From Actinomycetota bacterium (GTDB lineage Bacteria; Actinomycetota; Actinomycetes; Actinomycetales; Microbacteriaceae), in contig JAFDWK010000062.1 of assembly GCA_018268515.1 (NCBI GenBank), positions 1 through 52,106 of the forward strand: a stretch of DNA of 52,106 nt, read 5' to 3'. The position numbers and the translations under genes were made by a program. Positions within the stretch are counted from its first letter, which is position 1, and each line of letters opens with the position of its first letter. Shown here in pieces: positions 24,625 through 34,448 of this stretch. Under the pieces are notes generated by a model. The model had not been told where the DNA came from. It saw nothing but the letters and a program-made list of their open reading frames with translations, and did no database searches.

Positions 24625-26900
24625 GCACGCTGGACGTCGATCTCGACATCACCGGGATGACCTGCGCGTCGTGCGCGACGCGGGTCGAGCGGAAGCTGAA
24701 CAAGCTGCCCGGGGTGGAGGCGACGGTCAACTTCGCCACCGAGAAGGCCCGCGTGCACTCGGAGGCCCCGGTGCCGGTGGAGGAGCTGATCGCGGCGGTC
24801 GAGCAGGCGGGGTACGGAGCGAGCCTCCCAGCCCCGCCTGTGCCCGACACGGCTGAGCAGACCATCCCGCGGGACGATGAGCTGGCGTCGCTGCGGCAGC
24901 GGCTGATCGTCTCGGCGGTGCTGGCGGTGCCGGTCGCGGTGCTGTCGATGATCCCCGCCCTGCAGTTCACCTACTGGCAGTGGCTCACGCTCACCCTGGC
25001 CGCGCCGGTGGTGGTGTGGGGGGCGTGGCCGTTCCACCGCGCCGCGGCGATCAATGCCCGGCACGGGGCGGCGACGATGGACACTCTGATCAGCGTCGGG
25101 GTGCTGGCCGCGTTCGGCTGGTCGCTGTACGCGCTGTTCTTCGGCGGTGCGGGGATGCCGGGAATGCGGATGAGCGTCACCTTCGTCGGCACCCCGCAGG
25201 CCGGTGGCCACGAGGTGTACCTGGAGGTCGCCGCGCTGGTGACCGTGTTCATCCTCCTCGGCCGCTACCTCGAGGTTCGTGCCAAGCGGCAGTCCGGCGA
25301 GGCCCTGCGCGCCCTGCTGGAGCTCGGCGCCAAGGACGCAGTGATCCTCCGCGAAGGCACTGAGCAGCGCGTCCCCGTCGCACAGCTCGTTCCGGGTGAT
25401 GTCGTGGTGGTGCGGCCGGGTGAGAAGATCCCCGCCGACGGCCTCGTCACCGAGGGAATGTCCGCGGTGGACGAGTCGATGCTGACCGGCGAGTCCGTGC
25501 CGGTCGAAGTCGCCCCCGGCTCCCGCGTGGTCGGCGCGACTGTGAACACCGGCGGGCGCCTGCTCGTGCAGATCACCCGCGTCGGCGCCGACACCGAGCT
25601 GGCCCGGATGGCGCGGCTGGTCGAGGAGGCGCAGACCGGCAAGGCCCAGGTGCAGCGCCTCGCCGACCGGGTGTCGGCCGTCTTCGTCCCCATCGTCATC
25701 GTCCTCGCCCTGGCCGCGTTCGCCGGGTGGCTGATCGCGGGGGCGCCCTTGGAGGTCGCCTTCACCGCCGCGGTGACCACCCTGATCATCGCCTGCCCGT
25801 GCGCGCTGGGGCTGGCGACGCCGACCGCTCTGCTGGTCGGCACCGGCCGCGGCGCCCAGCTGGGCATCCTCATCCGCGGACCCCAGGTGCTCGAGCAGAC
25901 CCGCCGCATCGACACCGTCGTGCTCGACAAGACCGGCACCATCACCGCCGGCACCATGACCGTCACCGGCATCCACCCCGCTCCCGGCACCGATGAGGCG
26001 GAGCTGATCCGGTTCGCCGCGGCGCTCGAGCACGGCTCCGAGCACCCCATCGGCCGCGCCATCACCGCCGCAGCCGACGGCCCGACGGATGCCGTGGAGT
26101 CATTCGCCGCCGAGGCCGGTCAAGGCGTGCAGGGCATCGTCGACGGCCGCCTGGTCGCCGCCGGCCGCGCCTCCTGGATCACCACCCAATGGGCGCTCCC
26201 CATCCCCGCCGAGCTCGCCGCGACCATCGCGGCGGACGAGGCGGCGGGGGCGACGGTGACGGTGGTGGCGTGGGACGGGCAGGTGCGCGGGGCGATCAGC
26301 GTCGCCGACACCATCAAACCCACCAGCCGTGAGGCGGTCGCACGGCTCCGGGAGCTCGGGTTGACCCCGATCCTGCTCACCGGCGACAACCCCGGCGCCG
26401 CCCGCGCGATCGCCAACCAGGCCGGGATCGAGGACGTCCGCGCCGGGGTCACCCCGCAGGGCAAGCTCGACACCATCCGCGACCTGCAGGCCGCGGGCCG
26501 GGTGGTCGCGATGGTCGGCGACGGCGTCAACGACGCCGCAGCCCTCGCCGCCGCCGACCTCGGGATCGCGATGGGCACCGGCACCGACGCGGCCATCACC
26601 GCCGCGGACCTGACCATCGTCTCCGGCGACCTGATGCTGGTCCCGGACGCGATCCGGCTGGCCCGCCGCACCCTGGGCACGATCAAGGGGAACCTGTTCT
26701 GGGCGTTCGCGTACAACGTCGCCGCGATCCCGGTCGCGATGCTCGCCCTGCTCAACCCCATCCTCGCCGCCGCGGCAATGGCGTTCAGCAGCGTGTTCGT
26801 CGTCACCAACAGCCTCCGCCTGCGCCGCTTCCGCCCCCTGCCCACCCCGACCCGTGCCGGCGCCCCCGCCACCCGAGAGCCCGCGCCCGTCCAGGCCTAA
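24621..26900 (+). CDS. copA: Cu(I)-exporting P1B-1 ATPase CopA
   Basis: A 759-residue pump. One N-terminal HMA domain (GMTCASC, about residues 12-18), eight expected membrane helices, the TGES actuator motif ([10 protein letters not shown]), membrane motif Cys392-Pro-Cys394 ([13 protein letters not shown]), phosphorylation site Asp436 (DKTGTIT), SEHPIG in the nucleotide domain and [20 protein letters not shown]. These are the marks of cytosolic Cu(I) export. Overlaps copZ, from which it should receive copper. A His-rich YHS-like protein follows 25 bp downstream. Complete and of normal length. Confidence 0.96.
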   Translation: MSTLDVDLDITGMTCASCATRVERKLNKLPGVEATVNFATEKARVHSEAPVPVEELIAAVEQAGYGASLPAPPVPDTAEQTIPRDDELASLRQRLIVSAVLAVPVAVLSMIPALQFTYWQWLTLTLAAPVVVWGAWPFHRAAAINARHGAATMDTLISVGVLAAFGWSLYALFFGGAGMPGMRMSVTFVGTPQAGGHEVYLEVAALVTVFILLGRYLEVRAKRQSGEALRALLELGAKDAVILREGTEQRVPVAQLVPGDVVVVRPGEKIPADGLVTEGMSAVDESMLTGESVPVEVAPGSRVVGATVNTGGRLLVQITRVGADTELARMARLVEEAQTGKAQVQRLADRVSAVFVPIVIVLALAAFAGWLIAGAPLEVAFTAAVTTLIIACPCALGLATPTALLVGTGRGAQLGILIRGPQVLEQTRRIDTVVLDKTGTITAGTMTVTGIHPAPGTDEAELIRFAAALEHGSEHPIGRAITAAADGPTDAVESFAAEAGQGVQGIVDGRLVAAGRASWITTQWALPIPAELAATIAADEAAGATVTVVAWDGQVRGAISVADTIKPTSREAVARLRELGLTPILLTGDNPGAARAIANQAGIEDVRAGVTPQGKLDTIRDLQAAGRVVAMVGDGVNDAAALAAADLGIAMGTGTDAAITAADLTIVSGDLMLVPDAIRLARRTLGTIKGNLFWAFAYNVAAIPVAMLALLNPILAAAAMAFSSVFVVTNSLRLRRFRPLPTPTRAGAPATREPAPVQA

Positions 26901-26925
26901 CCATCGCTCGAGAAGGAGACACACC

Positions 26926-27204
26926 ATGTCCCACGACCACGACCACTCCGGGCACGACCACACGCACGGGCACGACCATGGAGGACACGAGCATGGTGCG
27001 CACGAGCATCACCATCACGAGCCGCCGGCGGGGGCGACGAACCTGGTGACCTGTCCGGTGATGCCCGGCAACCAGGTCGACCCGGCCTGGGCCGAGCAGC
27101 GCGGCCTGTTCCGCGACTACCAGGGCAGCCGGTACTGGTTCTGCTGCGCCGAGTGCGGGCCGCTGTTCGACGCCGACCCGGCCCGCTACGCGCACGCCGC
27201 CTGA
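26926..27204 (+). CDS. His-rich small protein with YHS/TRASH-like domain
   Basis: A 92-residue protein. The first 35 residues are almost wholly His, Asp, Gly and Glu (repeats of GHDH and HEH). The second half contains TCPVMPG and YWFCCAECGPLFDADPARYA, which resembles the YHS metal-binding domain with its Cys pairs. AAGGAG lies upstream of the ATG. As the next gene after copA it probably binds or buffers copper in the cytoplasm. The assignment rests on composition and motif pattern. Confidence 0.8.
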   Translation: MSHDHDHSGHDHTHGHDHGGHEHGAHEHHHHEPPAGATNLVTCPVMPGNQVDPAWAEQRGLFRDYQGSRYWFCCAECGPLFDADPARYAHAA

Positions 27205-27234
27205 CCGGCCAGATAACCCGGTCGGAGATAGAGG

Positions 27235-27852
27235 GTGGACACGGCGGTCGGGCTGGTGCAGGCGTACCTGCGGGTCAACGGCTACTTCACCGTCGCCGAA
27301 TACCCCGTGCTGGACGCCACCGGTCCCGGCGGTCCCCGCACCATCACCGACCTGGACATCCTCGCCGTACGGCTGCACCGCGCACCGGGAGCGTCCGGGA
27401 CCGTCGACGCACCGCTGGACCCGGCCCTGGGTGCCGGGGGCGGAGCGGACATGATCGTCGGCGAGGTCAAGGAAGGCCGCCCGCACCCCAACCCGGCGAT
27501 GCGGGACCCGGCCGTGCTGGAAGCCGCGTTCACCCGGTTCGGGTGCTGCGCCCCGACCGATGCCGCCCGGCTGGTCGCCGAACTGCTGGAAACGGGACGG
27601 ACGGTGGCGCCGGAAGGGCGCACGATCCGCACGGTCGTGTTCGGCAACCCCACCTCCCCGCCCGGGGCGGGGGCGCCGTGGCACACCGTCCCGTTCGCCC
27701 GGGTGCTGCGCTACCTCGAAGACCACCTGAGCGCGCACTGGGGCATCCTCGGCCGCACCCAGATCAAGGACGACACCCTCGCCCTGCTGGCCCTGCGGGA
27801 GAAGGCCCACCGCGCCGCGACCGGCGCCTCCCGCCAGGGCACGGACCGGTAG
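27235..27852 (+). CDS. Hypothetical protein with PD-(D/E)xK nuclease-like pattern
   Basis: A 205-residue protein starting at GTG, 30 bp after the YHS gene. The N-terminal half has TITDLDILAVRL followed about 35 residues later by MIVGEVKEG, matching the D...ExK pattern of the PD-(D/E)xK nuclease superfamily. The remaining part is predicted helical with FGCCAPTDAARLV. There is no recognised DNA-binding partner. Its place in the copper operon is unexplained; a fold shared with nucleases does not prove nuclease activity. Confident as a gene, weak in function. Confidence 0.65.
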   Translation: MDTAVGLVQAYLRVNGYFTVAEYPVLDATGPGGPRTITDLDILAVRLHRAPGASGTVDAPLDPALGAGGGADMIVGEVKEGRPHPNPAMRDPAVLEAAFTRFGCCAPTDAARLVAELLETGRTVAPEGRTIRTVVFGNPTSPPGAGAPWHTVPFARVLRYLEDHLSAHWGILGRTQIKDDTLALLALREKAHRAATGASRQGTDR

Positions 27853-27860
27853 GGCGGGTC

Positions 27861-28743
27861 ATGGCGGGGGAGCGTGTGCACACGCAGGGGGAGCCGGTGT
27901 GGGTGCGCACCCGTGGCGGGCGCGCCCCTTATGCGATGGTGCTGCCGGGCCCCGCCGGGGCCCCGGGTGCCGACGGTGGTGTTCGAGGCGGGATCGGCGG
28001 CGACCCGCTCCACCTGGGCGTCGGTGCAGACCCGGGTCGCCGCGTTCACGCGGGCCGTGGTGTATGACCGGGCGGGGCTGGGTCGGTCCGTCCCGGATAG
28101 TGCAGGGCGCACCCTGGACCGGATGGCCGACGACCTGAACGATCTGCTGGACGGCCTCGAGCCGAGCAGCGGGTTCGTGCAGGTGGGGCATTCCGCGGGC
28201 GGCCCGATGGTGCGGCTGGCCGCGTCCCGCCGCCCGGACCGGGTGGCCGGGCTGGTGCTGGTGGATCCGACCGATGAGGCAGCGGACCTCCTGTTCGGTA
28301 TGCGGTTCCGGGTCGGGGAGAAGATCGTGATCGCCGTGGAGTGGGTGCTGGCCCGGGTGGGGATGCTGGAGCGGTTCTTCCGGTTCCTCGGGGAGGGGAT
28401 GCCCGCGGATGTGCGGGCCGATCTTCACCGGGAGGCGTTCCGGCCCGCGGTGGTGGTCACCCAGGGTCGGCAAGCGCGCACCTTCCTCACCGAGCTGCAC
28501 GCCTGGCAGGGCGACCCGCCGGCGCTGCCCGATGTCCCGGTCACCGTCATCTCCGGCAGTCTCGCGGACGGGATGCCGCGACGGGTCCGGGATGCCGCGA
28601 CCGCCGCCGGGCGGTATCGGGCCGCACAGTCCCGGCAGGGCCGGCACGTGGTCGCTGCCCGCTCCGGCCACTACATCCCCGCCACAGAACCAGATCTGAT
28701 CGCTGCGGAGATCCGCCGCCTCGTCCTCCCACCCGCAGGATAA
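27861..28743 (+). pseudogene. Alpha/beta hydrolase, apparently frameshifted near its start
   Basis: The expected N-terminus (MAGERVHTQGEPVWVRTRGG...) begins at the ATG at 27861 in one frame. The rest of the fold (VPTVVFEAGSAATRSTW, VYDRAGLGRS, nucleophile elbow GHSAGG, LVDPTDE, and ARSGHYI with the terminal His) lies in another. The shift is in the GC-palindromic stretch at 27945-27972. Alternatively translation could begin at the GTG at 27874 in the second frame, with an odd Cys/Arg-rich leader. All triad candidates (Ser, Asp, His) are present, so the protein may be active if the shift is a sequencing error. Substrate unknown. Confidence 0.6.
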
Positions 28744-28771
28744 CCCCGGGTTGTCTGGCGGGCATGCCTAG

Positions 28772-30379
28772 TCAGGCCACAGCAGGGGTGCGCCGCCGCC
28801 AGGCGATCGCGCCGGTGAGGGCGAGACCACCCAGCCCACCCCACAAGGTGACAGCGGAGACGCCTTGCCCGATGAGGACGGCGGGGGTGATGCCGGTGCG
28901 CAGGTCGGTGTCGGCGATCAGCGCCCCGGCCTGTCCGGCGGGCAGACCGGTGAGGGTGCTGCCGTCGGGGCGGATGATCTGGCTGGTGCCGACGGTGGAG
29001 ACGTTCACCACGGTACGGCCGGTCTCTACCGCGCGGATCCGGGCGACCGCGAGCTGCTGCAGGTTCTCGTCCGTGCCGCGGAAGTCGGCGTTGTTGGTCT
29101 GGAACACCAGCAGCTCCGCACCGGCGGTGATGCTCTCGGCGATGACCTCGTCGTAGATCACGTCGAAGCAGATCGCCAACCCCACCGGCACACCGCCGAC
29201 GGTGACCAGCGGCACGTCCGTGCCGTGCGCGTAGTCGCGTTGCAGCAGCCCGACCAGGTCGGGGGCGAGCAGGGTGTAGAACGCCCGGTCGGGCACGTAC
29301 TCGCCGAACGGCACCGGGTGGCGTTTCGCGTGCGTCTGCACCTGCTCCCGCTGCGGCGTGGCACCGGTGGTGGCCGGGTCCCACAGGAACGACGTGTTGT
29401 AGATGTTGCCGCCCGCCGTGGTGGCCGCGTTCGCCAGCAGCGGGGCACCTGCCCGGGTGCTGATGCCGGTGAGATACTCGGCCAGCCACGGGGTCTGGAA
29501 CGGGTCAGCCTCCAGCCCTTCCGGCCACACCACCAGATCCACATCCGCGTCGAGCACCGGGCCGGTCGCGTCCCCCTGCGCCCGGGCGATCGCCCCCACG
29601 GTGCGCTGGTCGAAGTACCCGGACGGGCCGTTGCCTTGCACCGCCCCGACCCGCATCGTCCCGGCCGGTGTGGTGGGAAACGCCGGGACCAGGACCAGCA
29701 TCAGGGTGGTGACGGCGGGTACGGCGGCGGGGAACGGGCGACGCCACCGGCCGGTCCGGATGGCTTCGATCGCGGCGGCGACGGTGAAGACCATCAGGAA
29801 GGTGAGCCCGCTCACCCCGACCCAGGACACCGTCTGAACGAGGGGGCTGTCGGCTTGGGTGATCCCGAGCCGCGCCCACGGCAGCCCCCCGTACGGCCAG
29901 GCGCCCAGCAGCACCTCCCGGCCCGTCCACAACGCGGCCACCAGGCCCGGCAGCAGGAGCAGGCGTCCGACCGGGCCGGGGGCGGCGCGCGGCACCCACC
30001 GGTAGGCGAGTGCCAGCGGGATGATCCCGACCGCGGTCAGGGTCCCTTCCACCACGGTCAGTGCCGCCCACGGCACCGGCCCGAGATACCGGGTCGTCCA
30101 GGACACCAGCAGCCCGAAGAACAGCAACCCGAACACCGCCCCGACCGCCACCGCCCCCCACACGCTCCGGCCGATCAGGGCGAGAAGCAGCAGCCCGGTC
30201 GCGGCGAACGCGGCCGGCCAGAATCCCACCTCCGGGTAGGCGAGATCCATCAGCACCGCCGCGGCTGCCGCGACCGGCAACGCCATCGCCAATGGCATCA
30301 CCGCCCGGGCGCGGCGGTTCGGCGGGGTGGGTTGGGGGCGTCCGTGCGGGTCCTGGAGGGTCGTCGGGGTGGCGGTCAT
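28772..30379 (-). CDS. lnt: Apolipoprotein N-acyltransferase
   Basis: A 535-residue membrane protein. Several N-terminal transmembrane helices (about residues 28-250) precede a periplasmic nitrilase-like domain with the catalytic triad Glu287 (VVWPEG), Lys352 (AKRHPVPFGEY) and Cys404 (AICFDVIYDE), the order and spacing of E. coli Lnt. It adds the third acyl chain to the N-terminal Cys of lipoproteins. The ATG at 30379 overlaps the stop of the upstream flavoprotein gene. Lipoproteins nearby include ResA, DUF305 and the beta-propeller protein, so it may modify the island's own products. The host should have its own copy. Confidence 0.92.
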   Translation of the reverse strand: MTATPTTLQDPHGRPQPTPPNRRARAVMPLAMALPVAAAAAVLMDLAYPEVGFWPAAFAATGLLLLALIGRSVWGAVAVGAVFGLLFFGLLVSWTTRYLGPVPWAALTVVEGTLTAVGIIPLALAYRWVPRAAPGPVGRLLLLPGLVAALWTGREVLLGAWPYGGLPWARLGITQADSPLVQTVSWVGVSGLTFLMVFTVAAAIEAIRTGRWRRPFPAAVPAVTTLMLVLVPAFPTTPAGTMRVGAVQGNGPSGYFDQRTVGAIARAQGDATGPVLDADVDLVVWPEGLEADPFQTPWLAEYLTGISTRAGAPLLANAATTAGGNIYNTSFLWDPATTGATPQREQVQTHAKRHPVPFGEYVPDRAFYTLLAPDLVGLLQRDYAHGTDVPLVTVGGVPVGLAICFDVIYDEVIAESITAGAELLVFQTNNADFRGTDENLQQLAVARIRAVETGRTVVNVSTVGTSQIIRPDGSTLTGLPAGQAGALIADTDLRTGITPAVLIGQGVSAVTLWGGLGGLALTGAIAWRRRTPAVA

Positions 30380-31395
30380 GGCCGGTCCGCGATGGTGCGG
30401 GCGATTACGGCGGCGTCCCGGGACACCCCGGCGAGGGTGTCCGCTCCGGGGCGGCTGTGGGCGGGGATCCCGGCGACGAACAAGCCCGGCAGCCCGGTCA
30501 TCGCCGGGCGGGACCGGGCTGCGGTCGCCTCGGCGGGGAGCCAGTCCTCGCCGGGGTCGTACCCGGTGGCGAGGATTACCGAGTCCGGGGCGAGGGTGCT
30601 GCCATCGGCGAACGTGACCTGCCCGCCGTCCGCGCCGGTCACCGCCGGGGCGACCGCCACACCCGCGTGACGCAGCGCATGGTAGCTGTCGCCGAACACC
30701 GGCTGCACGGCGGGTGGGCGACCCAGCCAGGACGAGCCTGCCCGGGCGTGGACGGGGAAGGTACGGGCGGGTCGGTGCGGCCGTCGGGTGCGGACCGCGA
30801 GGGTGACCTCGTGGGAGGTGGATAGCTCTCGCGCCAGCTGCACGCCGCTGTTTCCGCCGCCGACGATCAGCACCCGCCCGGTGGGCACCTGCCGGGGGAA
30901 TTGGTAGTGGGCGCTGTGCAGCACCACCCCGGGCACCCGCAGCTGCTGCGCCCACGCAGGGATGCGGGGGTGGGTGGCGGCGCCGGTCGCGCACACCACG
31001 TTGCGGGTCTGCACGTCGCCCTCTGCGGTCTGCAGCTGCAGCACCGACCCGTGACCGACGCGTTCCACCCCGACCACACGCAACCCCCAGAACGGGTCCA
31101 CCCCCAGGGTGTGCTGCACCTGGTCCAGGTAGTTCGCGATCTCATCCGCCCGCGGGTGCTCGTGCGGGTCCACCGGTAGAGGCCGGACTGGCAGCGTGCT
31201 GTGGCGGGCGTCGGATAGCAGCCGCATCGAATGCCACCGGGACGCCCAACTGCGTTGCCGGTCCGTGGCGGCGTCGACGACCACGAACTCCTGCTGCGGC
31301 CGGAACCCCAACCCGATCAGCGCGGCGGCCACCGCGAGCCCGGCCTGCCCGGCCCCGACGATGATCGCCCGCCGATGCGTCAACCCCGACCGCAT
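30376..31395 (-). CDS. FAD/NAD(P)-dependent flavoprotein oxidoreductase
   Basis: A 339-residue protein with two dinucleotide-binding motifs: AIIVGAGQAGLAVAAAL near the N-terminus for FAD and VLIVGGGNSGVQLAREL near residue 170 for NAD(P)H. An ATGYDPG motif lies near residue 290, as in flavin monooxygenases of the CzcO/Baeyer-Villiger type. Related proteins (often labelled CzcO-like) appear beside metal-resistance genes. The substrate is not readable. The ATG at 31395 was chosen after a GGAGGGGGT ribosome site. It overlaps lnt (ATGA), so both share a leftward transcript. Confidence 0.82.
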   Translation of the reverse strand: MRSGLTHRRAIIVGAGQAGLAVAAALIGLGFRPQQEFVVVDAATDRQRSWASRWHSMRLLSDARHSTLPVRPLPVDPHEHPRADEIANYLDQVQHTLGVDPFWGLRVVGVERVGHGSVLQLQTAEGDVQTRNVVCATGAATHPRIPAWAQQLRVPGVVLHSAHYQFPRQVPTGRVLIVGGGNSGVQLARELSTSHEVTLAVRTRRPHRPARTFPVHARAGSSWLGRPPAVQPVFGDSYHALRHAGVAVAPAVTGADGGQVTFADGSTLAPDSVILATGYDPGEDWLPAEATAARSRPAMTGLPGLFVAGIPAHSRPGADTLAGVSRDAAVIARTIADRP

Positions 31396-31663
31396 CACCA
31401 CCCCCTCCCCGCAGAAGAGGGCCGGGGCGGGAATGGACGGAGGATGATCGCGCCGGCGCCGCGGCGGGACGGGGCCGGACGGGGCCGAGCGGGGCCGGGT
31501 GGGCGGCGGTGACCGGCCGCAGCCGTCGGCACCGGACCGGCGAAGGGGGCCGCCGTGATACGGGTCGTCAAGACATTCTCCAAACCTAGAAATCGGCATC
31601 ACACAGCGCCCGCACACGGGCGGGCGGGAAGACGCCGCCCATGGGTGGGCGGCATGCCGGATC

Positions 31664-32110
31664 TCAGGTTCGGGAAATCGACAACAGCAGCAGTGAGGGC
31701 GCGGCCGGACGCCGCGACACGGGCACCGGCACCAGCAGCGGCGCGCGCACCGGACGGGATACCCGCAGTATCCGCAGCCGGCCCTGGAGCCGGGAAGCCG
31801 TCACGGCCGCCAGTACCAGCAGCGTGCACACCACCCCGATCAGGCACCCCCACGCCCCGGACGCATCGACGGACACCCCCGCAGAGGACGACGCCGTCCG
31901 GCCCTCCACCGGTGCCCCCGAGTCTGGGGTAGAGCCGGTCGCGACGGGGGAGCCCGCACTGGTGTCGGCGTGCGCGTCAGCCGTGGTGTGGGAGGTGGTC
32001 CAGCCGCCGATGATGAGCACAAGTGCCAGGCCCAGGATGGTCAGCAGCCGCCCCGACCACCACCCCGCCGCGATGACCCGGTCGGGCCGGGATCGGGGGT
32101 CGCGGGGCAT
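31664..32110 (-). CDS. DUF6153-like membrane protein with C-terminal LSISRT tail (copy 1)
   Basis: A 148-residue protein with two transmembrane helices (about residues 20-40 and 86-106) and a Ser/Thr/Ala-rich loop between them. A Cys lies in the second helix (GAWGCLIGVVCTLLVLA). The extreme C-terminus reads PSLLLLSISRT. Two other proteins in the element (42480-42911 and 43100-43570) share both the layout and the SISRT ending. The function is unknown. It is divergent from the DUF4396-oxidase gene with its CsoR box. The 268 bp between its end and the flavoprotein start show no gene. Confidence 0.7.
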   Translation of the reverse strand: MPRDPRSRPDRVIAAGWWSGRLLTILGLALVLIIGGWTTSHTTADAHADTSAGSPVATGSTPDSGAPVEGRTASSSAGVSVDASGAWGCLIGVVCTLLVLAAVTASRLQGRLRILRVSRPVRAPLLVPVPVSRRPAAPSLLLLSISRT

Positions 32111-32263
32111 AGTCCCTCACTGTACCAATCCGACCTTTGCGTCTCCCGGATCTCGCCCGGCCGCAGGCCTTCCACGCCTTCGCCGACAGAGCAGCCACAT
32201 CGCGTCCACCGGCACGTCGTTCTCGATTATCGGCGAACGACGTCCGTCTCCTGAGCGGAAGGA

Positions 32264-32450
32264 TCAGTGCCCTCGGGGTGCCGTGGTGTCGGTCAAGGCG
32301 GGCAGCAGGATCGCCGTGACGCCGTCGGGGTCGAGTCTGCCGGTGCGGACTTCTTCGGCGGCGCCGTTGAGGACGGCACGGGTCGCTGAACTCCGCCGCG
32401 ATCGTCTCGGCTGCGTCAGGTTCGCCCCACCGGGCACGTGCACCCGTCGG
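32264..32450 (-). pseudogene. Possible short gene remnant split by a frameshift
   Basis: In the gap of about 420 bp before the multicopper oxidase, the minus strand reads WGEPDAAETIAAEF in one frame and then, one base out of phase, ATRAVLNGAAEEVRTGRLD and VTAILLPALTDTTAPRGH to a stop at 32264. The sequence looks coding by composition but is not recognised, has no clear start, and needs a shift near 32400. It may be a decayed end of a lost gene. The rest of the gap shows nothing apart from the CsoR box. Confidence 0.25.
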
Positions 32451-32477
32451 CACCCGAGGCGGCGCCGATTGAAAGAA

Positions 32478-32492
32478 TACCTATAGGGGGTA
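32478..32492. promoter_or_regulatory. CsoR operator upstream of the DUF4396-multicopper oxidase
   Basis: TACCTATAGGGGGTA; on the minus strand TACCCCCTATAGGTA. It is close to the CsoR consensus and to the box at 23893. It lies 43 bp before the TTG start of the oxidase gene. Confidence 0.75.
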
Positions 32493-32534
32493 TAAGGTGT
32501 GGGGGAGTCGTGTGCGAGGGAGAGGCGGGCGAGG

Positions 32535-34448
32535 TTGATTCAACCGATCGACTATTTCCTGGTCGCCTGGTTCGTGCTGGTCGCGATCAGCACGATCTGG
32601 GTCGGGGTGGACCAGTTCCGTCACAACCCGGAGCCGGCGGTGATGAAGTGGGGCTTCATCCTGGTCACCCTCTACCTGGGGCCGATCGGGGCGCTGCTGT
32701 ATGTGCTCGCGGACAAGGAGCCACGGCCGGGAGAGCATGAGGAGTTCACCCGGCCGCTGTGGAAGCAGGGCATCGGCTCGACCATCCACTGCGTCGCGGG
32801 CGATGCCACCGGCATCATCGTCGCCGCCGTCGTCGTCGCGTCGCTGGGCCTGCCGATGTGGCTGGATCTGATCATCGAGTACGCCGCCGGGTTCGCGTTC
32901 GGGTTGTTCGTGTTCCAGGCCCTGTTCATGAAGAACATGATGGGCGGCAGCTACTGGCAGAACGTGCGCCGCTCGTTCCTGCCCGAGTTCATCAGCATGA
33001 ACTTGATGATGGCGGGCATGGCGCCGGTGATGTCGCTGCTGATGATGGGCCGCGACATGCGGGCCATGCTGCCCACCGAGTTGCTGTTCTGGGCGGTGAT
33101 GAGTTTCGGGATCGCGGTCGGGTTCGTGCTCGCTTACCCCGTGAACGTGTGGATGGTGAAGAAGGGCCTCAAGCACGGTCTGATGACCGTCCGCCCCCAG
33201 CCCGCCACCCACCCCCAGGAGCATGACGCGCACGCGCAGCACAGCCCGCGGCCGGAGGCGCACGCCGGCCACGACCAGGCGGCGGGCGGTGCGTCGTCGC
33301 CGGGGTCGGGGCATGAGGCGCACCAGCCTTCTGGCGCCGGAGCGGTGACCGTGCCGCAGCTGACCGTGGTCGGCGCGTTCTCCGCGATCGCGCTCGTGGT
33401 CGGGATGGTCGCCCCCGCGAACGCCGTCAACATGACTCTCAGCGCGCACGACGTCGGTGGGCTGATCATGCCGCCCGGGATGATCATGACCCGTGACACC
33501 CCCGCCGAGGCGATGCGGGACATGGCCGCCGTCGACCCGCGGGCCGCGACCGCCGCGTACGACGTGGACACCCGCGGTGATGAGGTGCTGGAACCTGCCC
33601 GCGTCGAGGACGGGGTGAGGGTGTTCGAGCTGACCGTGTCGCAGATCCGCTGGGAGATCCTCCCCGGCGTCACCGTCGACGCGTACGCGTACAACGGGCA
33701 GATCCCGGGGCCTCGGCTGCAGGTCACCCAGGGCGACCGGATCCGCATCGACGTGACCAACGAGCTCGACGAGTCCACGACCGTGCACTGGCACGGCCTG
33801 GACGTGCCCAACGAGATGGACGGGCCCGCCGGGATCACCCAGGATCCCATCCAACCCGGCGACACCTACCGGTACGAGTACACGGTGAAGCAGTGGGGCA
33901 CGTTCTTCTACCACTCCCACGATCACGCCGACCGGCAGCAGGCCCTCGGCCTGTACGGGGCGCTGATCATCGACCCCGCCGACCCTGGCCTGCAGCCGCC
34001 TGCCGATCGCGAGTACACGATCCAGCTGCAGGAGTGGCTGTCCCGGGAGGGGCTGACCTATCCGGCGATGCCGATGGAAGGGGGCATGCCGAACTACTTC
34101 ACCATCAACGGGAAGGCGTACCCGGCCACCGAGACCATCGACATGAAGGTGGGGGAGACCCTCCGGGTGCGGTTCATCGGCTCGAACACCAACGACATCC
34201 ACCCGATGCACATCCACGGCGGCCCGTTCACCGTCGTCGCCCGCGACGGGGCGGCCCTCACCACGGCGCAGCAGTTCCAGGCCGACACGATCAACGTCGG
34301 GCCGGGACAACGCTACGACGTGCTCTGGAACGCGCTCGAGCCCGGCCAGTGGCTCATCCACTGCCACATCAACCACCACACCACCAACAACAACGTCGAA
34401 ACCGACGGCGCTGGCGGCCTGACCATGATCATCAACGTCACCGAATAA
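32535..34448 (+). CDS. DUF4396 membrane domain fused to a multicopper oxidase
   Basis: A protein of about 637 residues. Residues 1-215 form a polytopic membrane domain of the DUF4396 type (several helices, Met-rich around MMAGMAPVMSLLMMGRDMR). A His/Gln-rich linker and one more membrane helix (about residue 290) follow, then a two- to three-domain multicopper oxidase with the four copper-binding boxes HWHG, FYHSHDH, HPMHIHG and HCHINHH. It probably oxidises Cu(I) to the less harmful Cu(II) outside the membrane. The TTG at 32535 was chosen because GAGGGAGAGG lies upstream and the protein then begins at PIDYFLVAWF; a GTG at 32499 is possible. CsoR box upstream. Confidence 0.88.
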   Translation: MIQPIDYFLVAWFVLVAISTIWVGVDQFRHNPEPAVMKWGFILVTLYLGPIGALLYVLADKEPRPGEHEEFTRPLWKQGIGSTIHCVAGDATGIIVAAVVVASLGLPMWLDLIIEYAAGFAFGLFVFQALFMKNMMGGSYWQNVRRSFLPEFISMNLMMAGMAPVMSLLMMGRDMRAMLPTELLFWAVMSFGIAVGFVLAYPVNVWMVKKGLKHGLMTVRPQPATHPQEHDAHAQHSPRPEAHAGHDQAAGGASSPGSGHEAHQPSGAGAVTVPQLTVVGAFSAIALVVGMVAPANAVNMTLSAHDVGGLIMPPGMIMTRDTPAEAMRDMAAVDPRAATAAYDVDTRGDEVLEPARVEDGVRVFELTVSQIRWEILPGVTVDAYAYNGQIPGPRLQVTQGDRIRIDVTNELDESTTVHWHGLDVPNEMDGPAGITQDPIQPGDTYRYEYTVKQWGTFFYHSHDHADRQQALGLYGALIIDPADPGLQPPADREYTIQLQEWLSREGLTYPAMPMEGGMPNYFTINGKAYPATETIDMKVGETLRVRFIGSNTNDIHPMHIHGGPFTVVARDGAALTTAQQFQADTINVGPGQRYDVLWNALEPGQWLIHCHINHHTTNNNVETDGAGGLTMIINVTE

